Positions 6,276 through 13,009 of a stretch of 39,804 nucleotides of DNA are shown here, piece by piece. Position 1 is the first letter of the stretch. Every line of letters begins with the position of its first letter. Source of the stretch: a virus; IMG/VR virus record IMGVR_UViG_3300010373_000025, positions 1 through 39,804 of that record; one strand, written 5' to 3'. The notes under the pieces were generated by a model. The model did not search any database and was not told the DNA's origin. It saw only the letters and a list, made by a program, of their open reading frames with translations. A program made the position numbers and the translations under genes.

Positions 6276-6349
6276 CACTTTTAGATATTGTGAAAATGAT
6301 TCAAGAGTTTTTAAACTCAACAGAGCCAAAATTGGAGGAACTCTTTTAA
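6272..6349 (+). CDS. 25-residue peptide
   Basis: A strong GGAGGAG precedes ATG 6272, which overlaps the previous stop as ATGA. The product is one amphipathic acidic helix (LLDIVKMIQEFLNSTEPK). The ribosome binding site and overlap support expression; function unknown. Confidence 0.45.
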   Translation: MTLLDIVKMIQEFLNSTEPKLEELF

Positions 6350-6350
6350 T

Positions 6351-6494
6351 ATGTACGAATGCGATATTTGCCAATTAACAACAGAAAAGCTTTACAACGT
6401 CAATGACGAAGCACTTTGTAGCGATTGTTTTAATGAGGCAGTAAGTCAAGCAGAATACTATTTTGAAATGCAACGAGAGGAAGCAATTATATGA
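6351..6494 (+). CDS. 47-residue zinc-ribbon-like protein
   Basis: Two cysteine pairs, CDIC (4-7) and CSDC (23-26), are spaced for one zinc site, followed by an acidic helix. Its stop overlaps the start of the ERF gene (ATGA), placing it in the recombination operon. Tiny zinc ribbons of this kind are common in early phage regions; the partner is unknown. Confidence 0.65.
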   Translation: MYECDICQLTTEKLYNVNDEALCSDCFNEAVSQAEYYFEMQREEAII

Positions 6495-7330
6495 AACCAA
6501 AAGATACACAAATAATAAAAGCAAAAGCAACAGAGATAACCCCTATTCAAGACGAGGCAACGGCACTGATTAGCCAAGCAATCAATAAAGGTGTTGATGT
6601 TGACACAATGGAAAGATTACTCGCAATGCGTCGAGAGCTAAAAGCTGAAAAAGCAAAAGAAGCATATGACCAAGCAATGGCAAACTTTCAAAAAGCTATG
6701 CCAACAATTCAGAAAAAGACACAAGGGTATAACTATAAATATGCTGATCTAACTACTATTGTTGAACAGGTCAAAGATATTTTATCTTTAAATGGCTTTT
6801 CCTATACATTTGATACTGAGGAAGAACAAAATAGAGTGGTTATTTCCTGCAAGGTAAAACATACAGCAGGACATATGGAAGTAAGCAAAGCATTTATTAC
6901 GAAAGAAAGTACAACAAAAATGAACGCTTCACAACAATCTGGTGCAGCAATGACATACGGTAAAAGATATGCGTTTGTTAATGCCTTTGGCATACTTACA
7001 GGAGATGAGGATACCGATGCAGCGACTCCTAAGACAGTTACGACACAAAAACCTTCCACAACGCAACCTAGTAAGCCACAGGAGCCTTTAGGAATTACCC
7101 AAGAACAAAAAACACAAGTCATATTGTTACTTAATAAAAAGGGCAAAACGATGGATGGTTTATCTAATGCTATCAAAGTAGGTTTTAACAAAGTGTTACT
7201 CAAAGACTTAACAGCAAGTGATGCAAATAGACTTATTAATAAGTTAAGTAGCTTACCAGACAAGGAAGAAGAAGTAAAAGACGATGAGTCAGAGCAAATT
7301 GCAGACGATGTTGCAGAAGGGTTGAAATAA
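6491..7330 (+). CDS. erf: ERF-family single-strand annealing recombinase
   Basis: The 279-residue protein carries the ERF superfamily core: a helical N-terminus (AYDQAMANFQKAMP, about 57-70), YNYKYADLTTIV (about 78-89), and the signature SQQSGAAMTYGKRYAF leading to LTGDEDTDA (about 146-178). The last third is a Pro/Thr linker and a small lysine-rich C-terminal domain with an acidic tail (DDESEQIADDVAEG). Family members anneal complementary single strands in phage recombination and repair. No accompanying exonuclease or SSB is recognised next to it, although the neighbours are small zinc proteins and a 124-residue unknown. Confidence 0.92.
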   Translation: MKPKDTQIIKAKATEITPIQDEATALISQAINKGVDVDTMERLLAMRRELKAEKAKEAYDQAMANFQKAMPTIQKKTQGYNYKYADLTTIVEQVKDILSLNGFSYTFDTEEEQNRVVISCKVKHTAGHMEVSKAFITKESTTKMNASQQSGAAMTYGKRYAFVNAFGILTGDEDTDAATPKTVTTQKPSTTQPSKPQEPLGITQEQKTQVILLLNKKGKTMDGLSNAIKVGFNKVLLKDLTASDANRLINKLSSLPDKEEEVKDDESEQIADDVAEGLK

Positions 7331-7485
7331 TGAAACGAGAATTTTACACACGACTTGGTACGCCACGCTTTCAAATAAAAAATAGAAACGTGGATTATTG
7401 CGATCCATGCAAGAAATGGGTTGAGAAACCACACAACGAACATAATAAGCCAAAATCTTGGGGATATTTAACAGAACCCCTTTAA
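7330..7485 (+). CDS. 51-residue zinc-binding protein
   Basis: ATG 7330 overlaps the ERF stop (TAATG). CDPC (24-27) plus PHNEH (35-39) make a probable CCHH zinc site in a basic small protein. Co-translated with ERF; unknown role. Confidence 0.6.
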   Translation: MKREFYTRLGTPRFQIKNRNVDYCDPCKKWVEKPHNEHNKPKSWGYLTEPL

Positions 7486-7499
7486 AAGGAGGTGAACAT

Positions 7500-7874
7500 A
7501 TGAAAGATTTAGTAGTGGAAGCAAAAGAGAAATTAGAGAAAGAACTTGCTGAATTAGACAGTCTTGAACAAAAAGTAAAGACTAAAAAATCAGCAGTTAA
7601 TTATGAAAAGCTAGAAATTCCTTTTGAAATAGGAAAAGCATACTTTATCCGTACAATTACTTATTTTGCAACAGGAAAAGTAAAAGCAATAGTAGGTCAA
7701 TTTTTAGTACTTGATGAAGCAGCTTGGATAGCAGATACCGGACGATTTAGAGATGCAATCGTTAAAGGTATTTTAAATGAGGTGGAACCAGTTGATGGTG
7801 ATATGTACTTAAACGTGCAATCTATAACTGACGCATTTCCCTGGACTCACAAATTACCACGAGAACAAAAATAA
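7500..7874 (+). CDS. 124-residue hypothetical protein
   Basis: AAAGGAGGTGAAC before ATG 7500 fixes the start; a longer in-frame TTG at 7458 lies inside the previous gene. Residues 1-33 form a Lys/Glu coiled coil, then a compact beta-rich domain (FEIGKAYFIRTITYFATGK ... GQFLVLDEAAWIAD). The second half resembles small phage domains of unknown function found near recombination genes; the exact family is not named here. Confidence 0.75.
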   Translation: MKDLVVEAKEKLEKELAELDSLEQKVKTKKSAVNYEKLEIPFEIGKAYFIRTITYFATGKVKAIVGQFLVLDEAAWIADTGRFRDAIVKGILNEVEPVDGDMYLNVQSITDAFPWTHKLPREQK

Positions 7875-7885
7875 TTTGTGCTGGG

Positions 7886-7903
7886 GTGCGTCAGCGAACG
7901 CAC
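7886..7903 (+). other. Stable hairpin after the early operon
   Basis: GTGCGT (7886-7891) pairs perfectly with ACGCAC (7898-7903) around CAGCGA. There is no T-run. It may slow RNA polymerase or protect the 3' end. Confidence 0.4.
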
Positions 7904-7912
7904 AATAAATAT

Positions 7913-8152
7913 ATGAATAAATTTATAAAAATATCAGGTTATGATTTATGGAGCGGGAGCTGGAGCGGGAGCTGGAGCGGGAGCAGGAGCTGGAGCTGGA
8001 GCTGGAGCAGGAGCAGGAGCTGGAGCGGGAGCGGGAGCAGGAGCTGGAGCTGGAGCGGGAGCGGGAGCAGGAGCGCGAGCTGGAGCTGGAGCGGGAGCGG
8101 GAGCAGGAGCGGGAGCAGGAGCTGGAGCAGGAGCGGGAGCAGGAGCTATTAA
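7913..8152 (+). CDS. Possible Ser-Trp/Gly/Arg repeat protein (frame uncertain)
   Basis: From ATG 7913 the frame reads a short non-repetitive head (NKFIKISGYDLW) then alternating Ser with Gly, Trp or Arg to TAA 8152. All three plus-strand frames through the repeat are open. The alternatives are (Gly-Ala)n from ATG 7941, whose TAG at 8178-8180 overlaps the next start, and (Glu-Leu/Arg/Gln)n from 7948. The Ser frame is favoured only because its variable codon (GGG/TGG/AGG) matches the G/W/R variation in the 12-base repeat at 10234. No clear ribosome binding site decides. Confidence 0.3.
   Translation: MNKFIKISGYDLWSGSWSGSWSGSRSWSWSWSRSRSWSGSGSRSWSWSGSGSRSASWSWSGSGSRSGSRSWSRSGSRSY
7949..8146. 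repeat. 33-copy hexanucleotide tandem repeat NGGAGC
   Basis: Thirty-three uninterrupted units of NGGAGC, where N is G, T or A and never C; a single unit is GCGAGC. The strand is purine-rich and GC-rich in an AT-rich genome. The order of N is irregular, so this is not a simple clonal expansion of one unit. Confidence 0.95.
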
Positions 8153-8173
8153 TCACCGATCCAATTTAAAAAT

Positions 8174-9157
8174 ATGGTAGACAAGTATACGACTAAAAAA
8201 ACAAGAATTGCCTTGGTGCTTCTTCTTGTAACAATACTTTTTCTTTTTGTATTGTCAATACAGAAAACTAAAGCATTTACACCAGTACCCCCTCCTTCAC
8301 TTTCAGAGCTAGATACTGCAATTAGTAAGGCACAGACATATTACGAAGGCTTGTATCGACCTATGGGCAAAGATGGTGCAGTAGTTGCTGAATACTACAC
8401 AAAAAGTAAAAGTGTATATACAGTAAGACATGGCGTCATAGGCGGAATTTTTTATTACAGTTATATAAATGATACACAAAGAGAAAATGAGCTTTTAAAG
8501 TTTGTAACAAAATACGGCTTCAATCCTTTCAATGACGATCACTCATTTGTTTGGACTGATAAGACAACTGCACCTATTGGCCTTCCCTACTCTACCCTTC
8601 CCTACCACGATTGTGATGTAACGCTGCCAACAGTAGGCAAAGTATCTGCCTACCACTCAAAGGTATGTAAGTTAGGACAAATTGGTATTGATAGCTATTT
8701 GTTACTCAGTCGCTTTGACCCCCTGCCAAGTGTAGAAGTTAGATTGCAGGATGTGGGGCAGGGGGTGGGCATATCTACAAAGTCTTTAGAAGACTTATAT
8801 GATAGTATAGGGTTTGGTTTGCCAATGTGTAGTCCATTAGGCTGCACCCATTATGCCTCAACAATTCGCACTGCACAGTTTGGCGAGTTGGAGATGCGTA
8901 TTAATCACATGCAATATGCTGACTCTGTAGCTCACTACTTACTTAAAGCTCAAAATGATAAAGGGGCTATTTATATTTCCTATGATAAAAACGGTAATTT
9001 AGTGTCTAACACTTCCCTAGCCTATTCACTTATTGATAAGGCACTTAACGACAAGCCATTAACACATGACTTTATCCCTTCTAATGCTGAGACAATGAAT
9101 GATAGTTTAGCTTTTCTCCTGCACTATCGTTGTGCTAGATATGGAGTGTGTAACTAA
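8174..9157 (+). CDS. Membrane-anchored or secreted protein of unknown function
   Basis: The 327-residue product has a basic N-terminus (YTTKKTR), a strong hydrophobic helix at about 12-31 (IALVLLLVTILFLFVLSI) and a Pro-rich junction, then a roughly 290-residue extracytoplasmic-looking domain. The domain is helical early on (SELDTAISKAQTYYEGLY) and contains five cysteines including HDCDV, VCKLG and CSPLGC, which might form disulfides outside the cell. Helical pairs suggest an alpha/alpha-toroid-like fold, but no catalytic motif is recognised. Possible roles are superinfection exclusion or surface alteration; both are speculative. Confidence 0.6.
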   Translation: MVDKYTTKKTRIALVLLLVTILFLFVLSIQKTKAFTPVPPPSLSELDTAISKAQTYYEGLYRPMGKDGAVVAEYYTKSKSVYTVRHGVIGGIFYYSYINDTQRENELLKFVTKYGFNPFNDDHSFVWTDKTTAPIGLPYSTLPYHDCDVTLPTVGKVSAYHSKVCKLGQIGIDSYLLLSRFDPLPSVEVRLQDVGQGVGISTKSLEDLYDSIGFGLPMCSPLGCTHYASTIRTAQFGELEMRINHMQYADSVAHYLLKAQNDKGAIYISYDKNGNLVSNTSLAYSLIDKALNDKPLTHDFIPSNAETMNDSLAFLLHYRCARYGVCN

Positions 9158-9158
9158 T

Positions 9159-9281
9159 ATGGAACATGAAGAAATAAGTATTACTCATCATGAGGTATTA
9201 GAGGCAACAGGAACAGTAGTTTTAGGATTAGTAATGGGGATAGCTGTGGGGTTTATGTTACTGTATTTAAAACTTATATGA
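9159..9281 (+). CDS. 40-residue membrane peptide
   Basis: An acidic N-terminus (MEHEEISITHHE) is followed by one transmembrane helix (VVLGLVMGIAVGFMLLYL). It starts one base after the previous gene and ends in an ATGA overlap with the next, a translationally coupled chain. Confidence 0.55.
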   Translation: MEHEEISITHHEVLEATGTVVLGLVMGIAVGFMLLYLKLI

Positions 9282-9379
9282 AACGACAAGCAGATGTTAT
9301 TTTTATTTTGGTAGGAATATTGGGACTGGTAGTTCTTATGTATGTATTAGGTGGCAATATTGGAAACGGTGGATTATGA
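9278..9379 (+). CDS. 33-residue membrane peptide
   Basis: Basic head (MKRQAD), one transmembrane helix (VIFILVGILGLVVLMYVL), glycine-rich tail. ATGA overlaps on both sides. Orientation is likely opposite to that of the preceding peptide, so the two might form a pair. Confidence 0.5.
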   Translation: MKRQADVIFILVGILGLVVLMYVLGGNIGNGGL

Positions 9380-9552
9380 AGAGTAGAATTACTATTACAA
9401 TAGATGCAGAGTTTCAAAAGCCTTTAGAAGTAGACGTTGCATTGCGAGATTTAGTCTATAAAATGAACCACTGGAAAGAATGGATTGAGGAAGAAAAAAC
9501 AAATACGGTAGTCTATAAAATTAAAGGCGTAGACAATATATCTAGGGAATAA
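9376..9552 (+). CDS. 58-residue hypothetical protein
   Basis: The start overlaps the previous stop (ATGA). A beta-strand opening (RITITIDAEF) is followed by a helix rich in Trp/Glu (KMNHWKEWIEEEK) and a final strand. No family recognised. Confidence 0.55.
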   Translation: MKSRITITIDAEFQKPLEVDVALRDLVYKMNHWKEWIEEEKTNTVVYKIKGVDNISRE

Positions 9553-9564
9553 AGGAGAAAGTAT

Positions 9565-9696
9565 ATGAATTACTCAGAATTAGTAGCATTAAAGCGATTA
9601 AAAGAAATTGAAGAAAAGAACGGTGGGTTAATTAACGGTAATTTTTCGTTTGTAGCTCACGAAAACAAAATAAAAGTAAAAAGGCTTAGAATATAA
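9565..9696 (+). CDS. 43-residue hypothetical protein
   Basis: AAAGGAGAAAG gives a clear ribosome binding site for ATG 9565. The product has a charged helix (ELVALKRLKEIEEKNG) and a basic C-terminus (IKVKRLRI). Unknown. Confidence 0.5.
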   Translation: MNYSELVALKRLKEIEEKNGGLINGNFSFVAHENKIKVKRLRI

Positions 9697-9698
9697 AT

Positions 9699-10013
9699 AT
9701 GAAAAGTAAAATACAAAAACATTATCGCCAAGGAGATTTACTTATTCAGCAAATAGAATCTCTTCCTAAAGGTTTAAAAAAACGAGCAAATAAAGTAGTT
9801 TTGTATGGCTTACAAACAGGGCACTCACACTTTCTCAAAAGCGGTTCAGTTTACGATGGTAAAAATGGATCTATATATATAGAACTTCCCACTAAGAGTC
9901 AATTTCTCCATGACTCAGATCATGATCCTATTGATTTACCTAAAGGAGTTTACCAAGTAATCAGACAAAAAGAGTATTTATCAAAAGATATGGTTCGTCT
10001 AGTAATTGACTAA
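9699..10013 (+). CDS. Conserved 104-residue partner of the DUF6745-type gene
   Basis: The protein shows the pattern RQGDLLIQ (10-17), TGHSHFL (40-46) and HDPIDLPKGVYQV (about 75-87) ending in a basic strand (VIRQKEYL). This pattern is known from small bacterial and phage proteins often encoded directly before DUF6745 repeat proteins. The conserved histidines suggest metal binding. Function unknown; the adjacent placement here supports a functional pair. Confidence 0.65.
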   Translation: MKSKIQKHYRQGDLLIQQIESLPKGLKKRANKVVLYGLQTGHSHFLKSGSVYDGKNGSIYIELPTKSQFLHDSDHDPIDLPKGVYQVIRQKEYLSKDMVRLVID

Positions 10014-10014
10014 T

Positions 10015-11235
10015 ATGATAGAAAAATTAACACCAACTCAAGAAAAATTGATTAAAAAAACGAGAAATGAATGGTTGAATAGGTTCTTTTCTTGCAAGAA
10101 TAGAACAAATAGAAAACAAGCAAAAAAATCTATTGAATGGTTATATAAACTGGCAGGGTTAGAAAAGCCGATGGTTATATTTCTTGATTCTCCTTTGGGA
10201 TCTCAGTATGGAGCTAATATGCTTAAATCCGCTCAAGTAGGGGATCAAGTAAGGGCTCAAGTAAGGGCTCAAGTAAGGGCTCAAGTAGGGGATCAAGTAG
10301 GGGCTCAAGTATGGGCTCAAGTAAGGGCTCAAGTAGGGGATCAAGTAGGGGCTCAAGTAGGGGCTCAAGTAGGGGATCAAGTAGGGGATCAAGTAAGGGA
10401 TCAAGTAGGGGATCAAGTAAGGGATCAAGTAGGGGCTCAAGTATGGGCTCAAGTAAGGGCTCAAGTAGGGGATCAAGTAGGGGCTCAAGTAGGGGCTCAA
10501 GTAGGGGCTCAAGTAGGGGCTCAAGTAAGGGCTCAAGTAGGGGATCAAGTATGGGATCAACAACTTGAATTTTTTAATACTGGATATTATTACTATGGAT
10601 CTGTTTGTGATTACGGATGGGCTGCTTTTTATGAATATTTTAATTCAATTGGCGTAAAGTATCCTAAAGATTTACTTGAAAGATTTAATAACTTTGCCTT
10701 CCTGCTTAAATCTAATATTTATGATCTCATCATGTTAAAGGGTGTATGTATTGTTTCGGATATGCCAACGGCTATTAAGAGAGATTCAGACAATAGACTC
10801 CATAACGCAGAAGGTGCAGCAATAGAATTTAAAGACGGATATAAACTCTTTTTCTATCATGGAATTGCAGTAAAAGAAGAATGGTTGACCCATCCAGAAA
10901 AACTTAGTAAGAAGGATTGGTTAGAAGAGGAGAATTTAGAAAAGCGTAGAATTATTCAAGAACTAATGGGAGACAGCTTTCCTAAGAAAATAGGCTCAAA
11001 ACTTATTGCTAAACCTTCTAAAGAATTTAAAGAAAAACATCATCTTTTAGGATTATATGAGGTCGAGCTTCCAAAAGATCCAGAGAAAATAGCCCACTAT
11101 GTCAGAGTAAGAGATCATTCCAGCAAGCGTGAATACTACTTAAGAGTTGATCCCAAGATTCAGGATGCAGATAAAGCTCTCGCATGGACTTTTGGCAAAA
11201 CTAAAGAAGAATATAAGCCAATTAGTGAAACATGA
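10015..11235 (+). CDS. DUF6745-type protein with 27 four-residue repeats
   Basis: The 406-residue protein has a basic helical head (1-72), a tract of 27 units of Q-V-[G/R/W]-[D/A] (74-181), and a C-terminal domain (182-406). That domain includes YGWAAFYEYF, RLHNAEGAAIEFKDGYKLFFYHG and a closing ALAWTFGKTKEEYKPISET. These segments match the DUF6745 family as I know it from bacteria; its biochemical role is unknown. The start at ATG 10015 is preferred to TTG 10006 because it directly follows the previous stop. The repeat should form a solenoid or elongated helix and varies in copy number in relatives. Confidence 0.8.
   Translation: MIEKLTPTQEKLIKKTRNEWLNRFFSCKNRTNRKQAKKSIEWLYKLAGLEKPMVIFLDSPLGSQYGANMLKSAQVGDQVRAQVRAQVRAQVGDQVGAQVWAQVRAQVGDQVGAQVGAQVGDQVGDQVRDQVGDQVRDQVGAQVWAQVRAQVGDQVGAQVGAQVGAQVGAQVRAQVGDQVWDQQLEFFNTGYYYYGSVCDYGWAAFYEYFNSIGVKYPKDLLERFNNFAFLLKSNIYDLIMLKGVCIVSDMPTAIKRDSDNRLHNAEGAAIEFKDGYKLFFYHGIAVKEEWLTHPEKLSKKDWLEEENLEKRRIIQELMGDSFPKKIGSKLIAKPSKEFKEKHHLLGLYEVELPKDPEKIAHYVRVRDHSSKREYYLRVDPKIQDADKALAWTFGKTKEEYKPISET
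10234..10557 (+). repeat. 27-copy 12-bp coding tandem repeat
   Basis: Unit CAAGTANGGGMT, where N is G, A or T (never C) and M is A or C. All other ten positions are invariant in all 27 copies, so every difference changes the amino acid and none is silent. A block of five units (WA RA GD GA GA) recurs 11 units apart, showing higher-order duplication. Confidence 0.97.
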
Positions 11236-11236
11236 T

Positions 11237-11680
11237 ATGAAAACAACTGATTATATAAATAGCAAGGAATTTAACGAAGAATTGGAGAACTTTGAGGATG
11301 CTCTCACATACAGAGAAGCAGATATAAGAAATGCAGGGCGTGAAAGGTTTATTGCCTTCCTTTCCCAAACCATAGCAAAAGTAAAAGCAGAAGAGAGGGA
11401 AAGGATAAAAGAAAACATAGGGCAACTTAGACAGTGGTTAAATGAAGATAGAATCACAGATCCTAAGAAAATGGTTACAAATGAACAAATAGAATATATG
11501 CTCTCTACCAGTGAGGGGGAAGAAGGGAGGAATATGAATCATAAAGAAAAAGTAAAACTAGCTAAGAAGTTATCAGGCAGGCATACACGCCATTTTGAGA
11601 GTCCTGAGTGGCAAGCACACAAGGAAGCAATTGCAAGGAAAGTTGAGAAAAGAGAATTAAAATCAAAAAAGGTTCTTTAA
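11237..11680 (+). CDS. 147-residue helical hypothetical protein
   Basis: ATG 11237 lies one base after the DUF6745 gene stop; a longer frame from 11147 is only a shadow inside that gene. The product is charged and helical (ELENFEDALTYREAD, KAEERERIKENIGQLRQWL). It ends in a basic segment starting at MNHKEKVKLAKKLSG that might be separately initiated from ATG 11534. A similar HNDKVKLARQ opening occurs in the small gene at 18343. Unknown function. Confidence 0.65.
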   Translation: MKTTDYINSKEFNEELENFEDALTYREADIRNAGRERFIAFLSQTIAKVKAEERERIKENIGQLRQWLNEDRITDPKKMVTNEQIEYMLSTSEGEEGRNMNHKEKVKLAKKLSGRHTRHFESPEWQAHKEAIARKVEKRELKSKKVL

Positions 11681-11702
11681 AATATATACCAGTAGATTTA
11701 CT

Positions 11703-11960
11703 AGGAGATATGGGGACGACCGAACTTTAACTGTGGATGGCAGCCATTACAGAAGTCCCGAACGTATCTCCTCGCAAGTCTGATTGGAGAGGGTTTGATA
11801 GGTCTGGAAGCTAGGGAATTATCCCTAGATGAGTAATTGTCCTTCAAAATAGCGGTAAGGGAAAAAGGACATGCAACTGTCGTGAGGCGTTGTAGTTACC
11901 ACACTCGCTATCTCTACGTGCAACTCGTAGCAGACCTATCAAGCTCTTTACAGGGCTTGG
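11703..11960 (+). ncRNA. Large multi-branched putative structured RNA
   Basis: About 260 bases with no credible gene. Domain 1: AGGAGATA/TATCTCCT (11703-11710 with 11765-11772), inner GGGAC/GTCCC (11713-11717 with 11755-11759), tip CTGT/ACAG and ATGG/CCAT (11731-11752). Domain 2: a perfect 10-bp closing stem (11797-11806 with 11931-11940) around four hairpins: CTAGGGA/TCCCTAG (11811-11828), GTCCTT/AAGGAC (11839-11870), GCAAC/GTTGT (11873-11893) and CTACG/CGTAG (11914-11930). AAGCTC/GGGCTT follows at about 11941-11958. No own promoter or T-run is obvious. It matches neither tmRNA nor RNase P as far as I can tell. Confidence 0.6.
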
Positions 11961-11972
11961 GGGTAGATAAGT

Positions 11973-12188
11973 ATGAAAAGACACAAGTTTTTAGATATGT
12001 TTCATTGCCCAACGTGTTTTGATATTTCAGTTAGGAGGATAGTAAAGACTGGGGAAAAACAAATATTGCAATCTAATTATTATTTAGTATCACCAGTTCA
12101 GTATAGGGCTTGTAAAAAATATGGATTTCCAGAAGGATTGATGCATACAAATGAGTTTTTAGCCCAACAGAAAGAGAAAATGAAATGA
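11973..12188 (+). CDS. 71-residue zinc-finger-like protein
   Basis: ATG 11973 is preceded by the G-rich TTGGGGGTAG immediately after the structured RNA. CPTC (12-15) provides one zinc half-site; a later single Cys (ACKKYG) may contribute. Basic, with a Gln/Lys C-terminus. The stop overlaps the next start (ATGAAATGA). Unknown function. Confidence 0.55.
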   Translation: MKRHKFLDMFHCPTCFDISVRRIVKTGEKQILQSNYYLVSPVQYRACKKYGFPEGLMHTNEFLAQQKEKMK

Positions 12189-12295
12189 AGAAGATACTTT
12201 GTAAATTGTTTGGACATGATGAATATACCTATACCTATGATAGCGGATGGGTAAAATGGTGCTGGAGATGTAAAACAGTTTGGCATACATTTTAA
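12185..12295 (+). CDS. 36-residue Cys/Trp-rich small protein
   Basis: CKLFGHDEYTYTY followed by WCWRC has the look of the DUF1660-type small phage zinc proteins (CKLFGH ... CxRC). Four potential ligands, Cys6, His11, Cys26 and Cys29. It overlaps the previous stop. Role unknown. Confidence 0.55.
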   Translation: MKKILCKLFGHDEYTYTYDSGWVKWCWRCKTVWHTF

Positions 12296-12339
12296 CTTAT
12301 GACAACTTGGCAAACCCTAGTAGATCAGGAGAAGATAGT

Positions 12340-12546
12340 ATGATTTTACAAATACTTAAAAAGAAAGACGACCCATTAGCATTACGCATCTCCATTGGTG
12401 GTAATCAAAAGCAAGCGTATTTGGTATATCGTGGGGATTTGGCAAAGATAAAATTATTACTGGATGAAGTAAATGAGAGATTGAAACAATTACCTAGTAG
12501 CGAAGAGCCAGGAATATCGCCAGATGATGGTAAGAAGTTCGCATGA
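12340..12546 (+). CDS. 68-residue hypothetical protein
   Basis: AGGAGAAG precedes ATG 12340; an upstream extension to 12280 lies in the previous gene. The pattern LRISIGGNQKQAYLVYRGD then KIKLLLDEVNERLK is a beta-strand pair plus helix. The stop overlaps an upstream in-frame ATG of the Acb2/Tad1-like gene, indicating co-expression. Unknown; a DNA-binding fold is possible. Confidence 0.65.
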   Translation: MILQILKKKDDPLALRISIGGNQKQAYLVYRGDLAKIKLLLDEVNERLKQLPSSEEPGISPDDGKKFA

Positions 12547-12560
12547 GAGGGGGTGAAAAC

Positions 12561-12800
12561 ATGGAAGATAAAACAAATACAAAATTAGATCCACAAGCAG
12601 CTTTGCATGAGGAACGAAAAAATATTGATGCTCGTATTCAAGCAGTGAATGCTTTGAAAACACAGGATCAATTTAAAACAGCAGGTAGAGAAATCGCACT
12701 TGCTTATACACATCTTCAAGAAGCAAAGATGTGGTTAGGTCAAGCACTTGGAATGATAGGAAGTGAATTGCCAGCACAATTTGCTGATAAAGCTGAGTAG
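12561..12800 (+). CDS. Acb2/Tad1-like cyclic-nucleotide sponge (copy 1)
   Basis: The 79-residue product is two helices, ERKNIDARIQAVNAL and then AGREIALAYTHLQEAKMWL with GQALG. The R-x3-A-x2-L-x2-A-x-M-W-L pattern is that of the Acb2/Tad1 hairpin domain. Acb2 and Tad1 are phage proteins that bind immune signals (cyclic oligonucleotides of CBASS, gcADPR of Thoeris) and so block abortive infection. GAGGGGGTG before ATG 12561 sets the start. A second copy lies at 21734. Family assignment is from the motif only. Confidence 0.7.
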   Translation: MEDKTNTKLDPQAALHEERKNIDARIQAVNALKTQDQFKTAGREIALAYTHLQEAKMWLGQALGMIGSELPAQFADKAE

Positions 12801-12809
12801 TCTGCCAGT

Positions 12810-12828
12810 TGTACGACAAAATCGTACA
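12810..12828 (+). other. Hairpin after Acb2/Tad1-like copy 1
   Basis: TGTACGA pairs perfectly with TCGTACA around CAAAA. It is followed by AGAGATTATT, the same ten bases that follow the differently sequenced hairpin after copy 2. Confidence 0.7.
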
Positions 12829-12862
12829 TCTGAGAGATTATTAAGGAGTGAATTGGGGATAT

Positions 12863-13009
12863 ATGGAAAATAAAACAGCTTATCAAGCCAAACTCATTTG
12901 GTGGGGTAATTTTATTAATATGAAGCCTAGCAAAAAATACGAAAAACTACGTAAGCAATGGGATAAATGGATGAGTTGGAGAAGAAAACATAATAATTGG
13001 GATTTTTGA
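12863..13009 (+). CDS. 48-residue Trp/Lys-rich small protein
   Basis: Highly basic with six tryptophans (LIWWGNF, KQWDKWMSWRRKHNNW). GGAG lies upstream of ATG 12863. Composition suggests nucleic-acid or membrane-surface binding; not recognised. Confidence 0.55.
   Translation: MENKTAYQAKLIWWGNFINMKPSKKYEKLRKQWDKWMSWRRKHNNWDF

Noticed and set aside
6802-7443. 213-residue minus-strand reading frame
   Set aside because: It is the antisense shadow of the ERF gene, which has a clear domain, a good start and operon context.
7458-7499. N-terminal extension of the 7500 gene from TTG 7458
   Set aside because: The extension lies inside the preceding zinc-protein gene, while a perfect AAAGGAGGTGA sits just before ATG 7500.
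7949-8146. CRISPR-like repeat array
   Set aside because: The units are contiguous hexamers without spacers; the 12-base tract at 10234 likewise has no spacers.
10159-10563. Minus-strand SPYL/IPYL repeat frame and plus-strand GSSRGSS frame over the 12-base repeat
   Set aside because: Any frame across a 12-base repeat without stops stays open; only the QV[GRW][DA] frame joins conserved flanking protein sequence.
11703-11960. tmRNA, RNase P RNA or group I intron
   Set aside because: No tRNA-like acceptor/T-loop, no recognisable RNase P core, and no evidence of split exons on either side; the region is left as an unknown structured RNA.
11837-12022. 61-residue plus-strand frame
   Set aside because: It lies over the structured RNA, has no ribosome binding site and a basic composition unlike the genes nearby, and its end overlaps the better frame at 11973.
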